64,000 nt of DNA from Euglena gracilis (Eukaryota; Euglenida; Euglenophyceae; Euglenales): the NCBI GenBank assembly GCA_039621445.1, contig CP154956.1, forward strand, positions 31,068,667 to 31,132,666, in the 5' to 3' direction. Shown piece by piece: positions 56,118-64,000 of the stretch. A program made the translations under genes and the position numbers. Below the pieces are notes generated by a model that worked only from the letters and a program-made list of their open reading frames with translations, was not told where the DNA came from and did no database searches. How positions within the stretch are numbered: the stretch's first letter is position 1; every line of letters starts with the position of its first letter.

Positions 56118-56228
56118 TGCGGGGGCCGCGGGGGAGCTGGGGCCCGGCGCAGCCACGGCGGCGCGGCGCGGCCCGGGGGCGGCCTCTGTGTGCAAGCTGC
56201 ACAAAGAGGCGGCCGGCGGGGGCGGGTC
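56118..56228 (-). CDS. Possible exon, 37 codons
   Basis: The textbook acceptor TTGCTCTCTCCCTCCAAG|GAC and a GCA|gtcccc donor enclose exactly 37 codons, phase 0/0, reading DPPPPAASLCSLHTEAAPGP, then RRAAVAAPGPSSPAAPA. The plus strand has a competing frame (GTAGAAGELGPGAATAARRG). It may be an upstream exon of the kinase gene. Confidence 0.35.
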
Positions 56229-57254
56229 CTTGGAGGGAGAGAGCAACAGAGTCAGTCCGGCCCATCCCGTCGCTCACCATCCCCCCCCCCGGCACTTTCG
56301 ATTTTTCCGAAAACGAACCCCGTTGGACAACCCGCCGGGCGGGGGGTCCAACGTGGGCGGGTGGGCGGGGGTTATGCGCTGCACCGCGCGCCTGGGGCAG
56401 AGACGAGCAGAATGGACAATTGGGCATATCGGCCATGTCTGCGGATACCACATACCATTGCACCTTGGGCAACTCTCGGCTGATCTCAGTCTTCTGGTGT
56501 GGATAACAAACCGCTCACCCAAGGGGGGGGGGCGGGCGGGCCACAATTCAGCAACGGGATGGTCCATACCGTGGGCTGTGGCAGACCCCGGGCTTCCATT
56601 TTTTTCCCAATATGGAACGAGTATCACCGAAGAGGGGGGACGTTTGAGTTGCTCGGGTTGGAGGAAGAACAAATGAATTGAAAAAAATAAAAAATGAATT
56701 TTGTGAAGATTGCATTTGAGCCTCACAAAAAATGCCACGGACGTAAAGCTCGGCGAGGGGACCGCAGATCTCAGAAAGTGGGGAATGAAAGCATGGACCA
56801 TGCGCATCTCCAGGAATTTAGCTGTCTCGCGCAACAAACATACCCCTCATTGCTGAAGCCGATGGAAATGTGCCCGGCTTGTACACTACCTTCCTGAGAG
56901 GTCAATTTTCAATCTTTTTTTTTGATACACCAGAAAAGCACAGTAAAGGCACAGTAAAGACTCTCAGGCTGGCACTGCGGACCTCAGCCGGCAATTCCGC
57001 CCGGGCAAAGGGCAGCCAGGGCGAGGCCTCCAACTGTACACCAAAGGGTCATGCAGGCGGTGGGGCGGAGGACCTTCCACGCCAGGCGGCACGAGCCCAG
57101 CGCAAGTGAGTGCTGACCGACGATGCCCGGTTGCTCGTAGACAGCAATACCCCTGCAGCAGAGGTCGGCGCTGGCCGCCCGCCTCGCCCCACCGCAGCCC
57201 CGGCACTCCACCCCCCCCCCTCCCCGGCACTCTCACGCAGCCCGCCGCGGGGCG

Positions 57255-57390
57255 GAGGGGCGACCGATATATCGAATACCGATATCGATGTTCGATATCG
57301 GTAATCCATATATCGAATATCGAATACTGATATTCGATATATGGAATATCGAATATCGGTATTCGATATTCCACCGCATATCGAATACCG
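57255..57390. repeat. Palindromic ATTCGATAT cluster
   Basis: Overlapping words ATATCGAATA, TATTCGATAT, GATATCGATG and CGAATACCG fill 130 bp, giving many possible stem-loops. No coding sequence. Confidence 0.85.
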
Positions 57391-57725
57391 GCCACAGGGG
57401 TATTTCGGTGGTTCCTCGGGGGGGGGGGGCACCGTCAACGTTGGGGCTCATGCGTTCTGGAGGGTGGGGGATGCTGAGCAAGGCCCCCTGGCAAAAAGGA
57501 CGGCGGGTCTGCAGAGCGACAGACCGACCGGACCCCGCCCCAACGTGGCCCCCAACCTGCATGCCGGCCATTGAGGACCTCCCTGGCCCATCTCCACGTC
57601 CGAGAATGGACCCACACGGAGATATGACGGTAGCACGAGCACGCTGACCGGGCGGGACAACCACCAAGCCCCCCCTCCCTCTCAAGAATGGGGCAAAAAG
57701 CACCTCCGTGATGCCTCGACAGATG

Positions 57726-57850
57726 GACAGTCAACCTTCAACCACGCAGGCGAAGGCAGCGGCAGTGACCTCTCTGACCAGAGCCAGCCCTCCGGCGGCT
57801 CCGAGGCGAGCCCAGGGCGGGGGCACGTCAGAACGTGGAGGGGCAGGGGA
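57726..57850 (-). CDS. Coding-like segment, strand uncertain
   Basis: The minus strand reads SDVPPPWARLGAAGG, then LALVREVTAAAFACVVEG before a TGA or a GAAG|gttgac donor. An acceptor with a C-rich tract, CACACCCCCCAG, lies 5' of it. The plus strand reads TTQAKAAAVTSLTRASPP. Both have G/C third positions, so the strand is not settled. Confidence 0.3.
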
Positions 57851-58320
57851 GGGAGGGGCTGGGGGGTGTGGGATGATAAGAAAATGGGGCTGCGGAGACG
57901 GTGGGGGAGGATGGTTCTCCGGAAGCAGGGCCTGGGACCGATGGGTCGCGACCCGCTGAGAATTTGAATGGCCGCGCAAAAAGCGCTTCACAAGTCTGGA
58001 GTGACATCCCGCAAGATCAGAGGCGCGCCAAAGCCATATGGCGGCAGGTGATGGAGGCCTCAATTACCGCCGACTCTCTGTGCGGCATCACCAAAAAATC
58101 AAATGAAATACCTTGTCGCATTTCCATAAACCTCAATTTTCTGTCTTTGCTGTGAAAAATGATGTGCCTCCCATCCTTTTCTCGGGGTGCTTCTTTCCCC
58201 GTTTGTCAGTGGTCAGTGTCCATAAAACAAGCATTGAACGATGGATGGCGGTATGCTTCTTTCTGTGCTCTGTGGTGCATGAATATCAAACGGTCCGGCG
58301 TGTTATTCACAAGAAACTGG

Positions 58321-59004
58321 TCACCCTGGCGACGATAAACCATCCAGCCCTGCAAGCGGGGGGGGGGGGGCGTGCGGGTTGCGGGGGTTGCAGCGGCGTG
58401 AGGCACTAAAACGGCAGAAGGAGGGCCCCGCTGGCCCCAGTTCCAATCTGTCAGAGCCCCCCCTTCCCCCCACGAGCCCCCCTATGCTTGGGGGCAGAGG
58501 GATGTCCCCCCCTTCCCCTGCCTCCAGGGCTCTATGGGAAGGCCAGGTTGGGTGGGGGGGGTACTTGGACCCCCTCCCCCACTGCCCACCACATCGCGCA
58601 AGGAAAATTCCTTCGGCGCCGGAGGGAAAAAATTGACTAATAATTGCCGCCCCCCAGAAATATGGGAAAACCTGGTGGGGGTTCAACGTCTCCACCACCC
58701 ATGAGGTCTCGGGGGATTCCTTCACAGCCTTGACCCACCTGGGTGGGGCCGCTCCCCATTTTCCAACTTCGGGCCTACTAATCAAAACGTCAATTGCAGA
58801 AGTCGACCTCTGGGCGATGAAACACGCAATGCCATATGACACAGTGGCTTCAAAAAAACGCTTCGAAAAAAACTCACCACAGCAGGCCATTGGAGAAACC
58901 AAGAAATCCAAACTCTCAACCACATAGAGTGCATGATGAGAGCACCAACCTCCAGTTTTGGGCTCTGCAACCTTCATCGGTGTGACGTGTTGATCTGAAA
59001 TCAA
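58321..59004 (-). CDS. Uncharacterised 227-codon ORF, doubtful
   Basis: The longest non-repetitive ORF in the window, starting MISDQHVTPMKVAEPK. The N-terminal half (VESLDFLVSPMACCGEFF, FFEATVSYGIACFIAQ) has several hydrophobic stretches; the C-terminal half is Gly/Pro-rich. Codons lack the G/C third-position bias of the supported exons. No family recognised; it may be chance. Confidence 0.15.
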   Translation of the reverse strand: MISDQHVTPMKVAEPKTGGWCSHHALYVVESLDFLVSPMACCGEFFSKRFFEATVSYGIACFIAQRSTSAIDVLISRPEVGKWGAAPPRWVKAVKESPETSWVVETLNPHQVFPYFWGAAIISQFFPSGAEGIFLARCGGQWGRGSKYPPHPTWPSHRALEAGEGGDIPLPPSIGGLVGGRGGSDRLELGPAGPSFCRFSASRRCNPRNPHAPPPPLAGLDGLSSPG

Positions 59005-59032
59005 CTACAGGAATCTCGGCCAAAGCTTTGAA

Positions 59033-59083
59033 GGTTAGGGTTAGGTTAGGGTTAGGGCTAGGGTTAGAGCTAGAGTTAGGGTT
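59033..59083. repeat. Telomere-like TTAGGG tract (interstitial)
   Basis: About eight units of TTAGGG with variants (GCTAGGG, AGAGCTAGAG), opposite in orientation to the CCCTAA tract at 14276. Confidence 0.75.
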
Positions 59084-59337
59084 ACACGAAAAGAGCAAGG
59101 ATTCTGCGGCGGTGAACTGCCAGTTTTGTCCTAAGCGAGCCGGGGCCAGCCCAGCCATAACAGGACCAAATGTGGCGCGGTCCTGGCTGTTGCGGGAGGG
59201 GAAGGGGGGACGCCTTTGAGCGCTCGGCCCTCGGATGGCAGTCAAACCAAAATTGAACAAACGCCACTCCCTTGCCCATAAATTGTGGGGAAAAAAAGAC
59301 TCTCCTAAAACAGACTCTGTGGCTGGTTTTTGCGCAT

Positions 59338-60620
<1,283 letters not shown>

Positions 60621-60624
60621 TATG

Positions 60625-61393
60625 TCACAACGCGTGGAGGCTGACGAGCGCGAGGGCGAAGGCCTGGGCGACGGAGAAGGGGAAGCTGAAGTCGAGGCAG
60701 TAGGCGGCGGCGTCCATCTTGCCGAACGTCAGCCGGATGATCGGGGCCAGGCACCCCCCCCCCCCTTGAGGCGGCCACGAGCCTTCCGGGATACCCCCAA
60801 AGCTCCGTGCCCTGCAATGGACAAACTCATCACACGACAAAAGGTGTCCACTAGTGTAGGGAAGAGGCTCAGGCTGGGGAGCGAGCATACATCCACACAC
60901 ACAACGGGGTGCCACTTAGCGACCCCCCCCCCTCCCAGGAGTCCTGCTCAAATCTGGGCTGGCTGAAAAAAAGCTGCTGGCTTACCCCCCATAGCCCCCC
61001 CCAGACGTAACTGGGCCCAATCCGGGGTCAAACCGGGTACCAAAAAAAAAACCGCAAAAATGTCCCCAAAACTGCGAATCATGCAAAACATCGATTTTTT
61101 TGACCAAAAGTTTGCCGTGGCCATTTTCTGACCCCTTTTTTTGGCCGCTTTTGGCCCATTTTTTTGCACCTCCGAAAACCTAAAAATCTGATACCATCTA
61201 GCTGCCCTGCGCAGCTGGAATTTATTAACACAATATAAATTCGTTGATGGGGGGGATTCGGGGCTGGAAAAATTCTGCTGGCTTCCTGGATCCCCACTTC
61301 CCTCTGGGGATAGGGTCCGCTTCGGCTTATGCAACCCCCTGCCACAGACACATGCACATACAAACACAGACACAGACACAAACACACGCGCAC

Positions 61394-61432
<39 letters not shown>

Positions 61433-61710
61433 AACACACACACACACACACACACGCGCGCGCAAACACACACACACACACACACAACACACATACACAG
61501 ATACCACACTCACGACACAAATATATCGCAATGCAGCCATCCCATCAGTGGGGCGGAGGCGGAGGAGCCAGCCTGAGTGATCGGTTCCCCCAAAGCTCCT
61601 CCTCCAGCTGCATGTTGCGGGCGCACGGCATCCGGACGCGCGGGCCGAACTCCAGCTCGTACGTCTGCCGCTGCTGGTTCCATGCCGGGGGCGTGTTGGT
61701 CCCCAGGGGC
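60625..61710 (-). CDS. Tubby-like protein, C-terminal part of Tubby domain
   Basis: Two minus-strand exons carry the end of the Tubby domain, which binds phosphoinositides through a beta-barrel closed by a C-terminal helix. The upstream exon (from 61710 after GAGTGGGGACAG) reads PLGTNTPPAWNQQRQTYELE, then FGPRVRMPCARNMQLEEE. This matches the family pattern NK.P.W....Q.Y.LNF.GRV...S.KNFQL. The downstream exon (60764-60625) reads LAPIIRLTFGKMDAAAYCLD, then FSFPFSVAQAFALALVSL and stop TGA at 60625. This matches V.LQFG.V....F.MD...PL...QAFAIALSSF at the family C-terminus. The final LACE tail of animal and plant Tubby proteins is replaced by HAL. No GT donor follows the first exon in frame at the expected point (after LEEE), so the splice is non-canonical or the assembly has an error. 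The intron holds a CA microsatellite. Confidence 0.8.
61375..61490. repeat. (CA)n microsatellite in Tubby intron
   Basis: CA dinucleotides with GCAC and GCGCGC interruptions between the two Tubby exons. Confidence 0.9.
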
Positions 61711-61799
61711 CTGTCCCCACTCCAGCCACACCGCCCAAGAGACCCGAGAGCGGGGCCGCCCACCCTGAGTCCTGGACGCCCAAAACCTTCCCCAGATTA

Positions 61800-62380
61800 A
61801 TCATCCTGTGTTAACTGATGAAAGCACTCGACAATTTTTCCTGAACCCCCCAAATTTAGGCAACCCGTTGCTTAAATTTGGGGTTCAAACTTGTTCAAAT
61901 AAAGGAGGAGGTGCTGTTTCATGACGAAATTGTACGCAACAACATGATAACGCCCAGACTCAATCGTTTTGATTATTCCCCCCAAATTTAGGCTATTATT
62001 GTTTGTTTAAGCTTGCTTCTCTTTCATATTGGCCAGCATTTTCCCTTCTTTCAACCTCAATTTCAGTTGCTTATATTTGCAATCTTCACTGGTCCTCGGG
62101 GGGGGGGGGGGCGTGCTTAAATTTATTATTGAGGGGTTTAAACTTTGGGGTGGTCCAACGTTTCTTTTCACTCAGTGGTTGTACTCCCAAAAAGGGGAAA
62201 CAAACTAAATCCCCAATCCAGCAGCTGCTTACCAGTAGGTATGCAAGTCATTGCACAGACACCGGGCGGTCCCTGAATGGGGTGGCAAAAAGGGAGTCAA
62301 CCCTGGGAGTTGCCACAAGAGTTTACCCCGTGCCGACAAGAGCAAGAGGAACTATTTCGATCCAGCCTGCAATACATCAC
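61800..62380. other. AT-rich intron-like stretch, no gene seen
   Basis: Two similar words, CCCCCCAAATTTAGGCAA (61846) and CCCCCAAATTTAGGCTAT (61979), occur 130 bp apart. No coding bias. Confidence 0.35.
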
Positions 62381-62582
62381 GATCATCCCCCCCCCCCCGC
62401 AATAGCTCGGGATGAGGCTGCCGGTCTGCTCCCCCCGGTGGATGGAGCGAAAGACCCTGGAAACTTCGCAATACGGCCCTCCCAAGTGCTTGGGAGTTTC
62501 ACTGGCTTCCGCCGTGACAGCGCTGGCCGGCTCGCCATTCCCAAAGTTCCTGGGGGGGTGGGCTGGGTCCGGCAATTCCTAC

Positions 62583-62750
62583 TGAGGCCGGCACTGTGCT
62601 GACCGGCGGCCCAGGACGCTTGACCGGAACCGGGGGCCGGGCCCGGGCCCCGACAGACAGCCGCCTGGCCGCGGAGCCAGTGGGCTTGGAAGGCGGGCTG
62701 GGCGGCGCCCGGGTGGGGCGGTGGCTGGCGAGGCGGCCGGCTGGCGGAGG
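62583..62750 (-). CDS. Probable upstream exon of the Tubby-like gene
   Basis: The minus frame reads APPSPPSKPTGSAARRL, SVGARARPPVPVKRPG, PPVSTVPAS and ends at donor GCCTCA|gtagga (phase 0). The acceptor is one of two CGCCAG sites near 62745 and 62730. A following small exon at 62550 (acceptor CCCACCCCCCCAG, reading ELWEWRAGQRCHGG) is possible. Basic, Pro/Ser-rich sequence is usual for the region before a Tubby domain, but the link is inferred from strand and position only. Confidence 0.4.
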
Positions 62751-62799
62751 GTGCCCCAACAGGGGGGGGGGGTGGGGGGTGTGGGGGCACAGCCCCCCC

Positions 62800-63910
62800 C
62801 TGCAGGGGGGAAATTGATATCGGAGGCCTTTGGGAAAACTGCGGAAAAATTGCGGAAAAATTGTGGAAATTGCGGTTTTGGGATTTGCGGAAGGGACTTT
62901 CACAAATTTGGTCATTTTGCAACATAGATGCAAGTTTTGAGAAGTTTTTCTTTTTTTTACAAACAAAAAGGTCCAAAAGTGTGATTTTTGAAATTTTGGG
63001 ATCATGCTGATTTTAAAAATATGGATTTTTTGGGTGAAAACCCCAAAACTGGCAAAAAAATTGCCAAAATTTTGGTATCTGGTAAAATCTGGTCCAGGAT
63101 GCGAAATTTTTCAAAGTCGAAAATATTTCCTGCAGAAATTGAGAAACCTGTAGAAACCGAGAGAAGCCCAGAAACTGCCAAAATATGTCAAAATTTGTCA
63201 AATTTTGCAAATTTGGCAAATTTGCAACAAAATAACAAAAAAAGCACCTGGGTTCCCTTGTGAAACGTTCAAGGAATGACCGGAACTTATTTTGCTTTCG
63301 CCTTCCATCTCAGGTTCATGTGACAAAACTGCGCAACCTGCCAGCCGTGCTGACCATCCCGGGAGCCCCCCCCCCCCCCCCGGGCCTGGGAGGGGGAGGC
63401 TGCCACAGACTCGCCAGGGCGTGGATGCTGCCGGAGCCCTCAACATGACAGCCACCTGTGTAGGGGGAGGACAGGTTTGTTACTGGCCATGCCGAGCAAC
63501 GCCAGGTGTCGGGGCCACCTTTCCTTGCCTTCCTTGCCAACGCGTGGTGCGTGCATCAGGTAGTTGCTGAAAGCCTCCCTGGTCGGACTCATCAAATGGA
63601 AAAAAAAATTCCCCTCAACCCAAAGAAGAAGCAAAAAAAAATACATAGATGTACACATATACACAGGGCGGTCCTTAAACAAATAAAAAAAAAACTCCGC
63701 CGTCCCAGCACACTCAATGAAAATATACAGGAAAATGGGCAAAGAAATTTGGCATTCTTCGGTGAGAACAGGTCAACATCAGGGGAAAAAAACTGATTCT
63801 TGGCATCCTTGAACGATCGCCCATCCACCCAAATCATCAAAAAAATGTGTTTTTTTGATTTTTTTCTTCAATTTTGGACCCGGTTCAGGTCCCAGTCCGG
63901 CCCTTTGTCA
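62800..63910. other. Non-coding stretch, no gene seen
   Basis: 62820-63240 is rich in GGAAAATTGCGGAAAAATTG and GCCAAAATTTTGG words, resembling other intron repeats here. 63300-63560 is GC-richer but has no clear exon. Confidence 0.35.
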
Positions 63911-63923
63911 GCCCTTTGTCAGC

Positions 63924-64000
63924 CCATACATACATACATACATACATACATACATACATACATACATACATACATACATACATACATACATACATACATA
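63924..64000. repeat. (CATA)n microsatellite at window end
   Basis: Pure CATA tetranucleotide from about 63924 running to the end of the window, so its full length is unknown. Confidence 0.95.

Overview
This window looks like nuclear DNA from a eukaryote, probably a protist or alga with GC-rich exons; I cannot name the organism. Four things support this. Short coding islands with strong G/C at third codon positions are separated by long introns with mostly GT-AG borders, and reading frames join across them in consistent phase. Two gene families are recognisable as eukaryotic: a STE/MAPKK-like protein kinase and a Tubby-domain protein. There are TTAGGG/CCCTAA telomere-like tracts. Microsatellites (CA, TATC, CATA, TA) and dispersed repeats are abundant. 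No operons, Shine-Dalgarno patterns, CRISPR array, rRNA or tRNA were seen. Most long uninterrupted ORFs are translations of CA/GT or C/G-rich repeats, not genes.

Layout: nearly all supported coding sequence is on the minus strand. 262-6111 holds the 3' part of a proline-rich gene. 7557-9789 holds a complete-looking six-exon gene with a basic N-terminus, followed by repeats at 9.9-12.4 kb and a hAT-like miniature transposon at 12963-13398. 13.8-16.1 kb is a 71-bp satellite with telomere-like sequence, bracketed by CCGCGG palindrome clusters. 16-24.7 kb has scattered exon candidates, interspersed repeats and a 1-kb fold-back element (20529-21561). Two arms of a long inverted repeat lie at 23.28-24.42 and 28.25-29.34 kb.

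The main gene is a kinase read leftward from about 49.96 kb to a stop at 26714, at least 23 kb long. Its exons can be followed by phase: N-lobe and hinge (50-41.3 kb), Ser/Pro-rich insert exons (37.4-35.7 kb), catalytic loop and DFG (35.5-34.6 kb), the end of the C-lobe (33.7-33.5 kb), basic tail exons and a tiny terminal exon. A candidate first exon of a plus-strand gene (30335) lies in its last intron. 44.5-47 kb is C-rich and minisatellite repeat, and 50.4-53.1 kb carries a dispersed near-palindromic motif. 53.9-58.1 kb has weaker exon candidates. 60625-61710 encodes the C-terminal part of a Tubby domain, with a possible upstream exon at 62.6-62.75 kb.

The genes show no shared pathway. The exon models come from reading frames, phases and splice motifs seen by eye; transcripts would be decisive.
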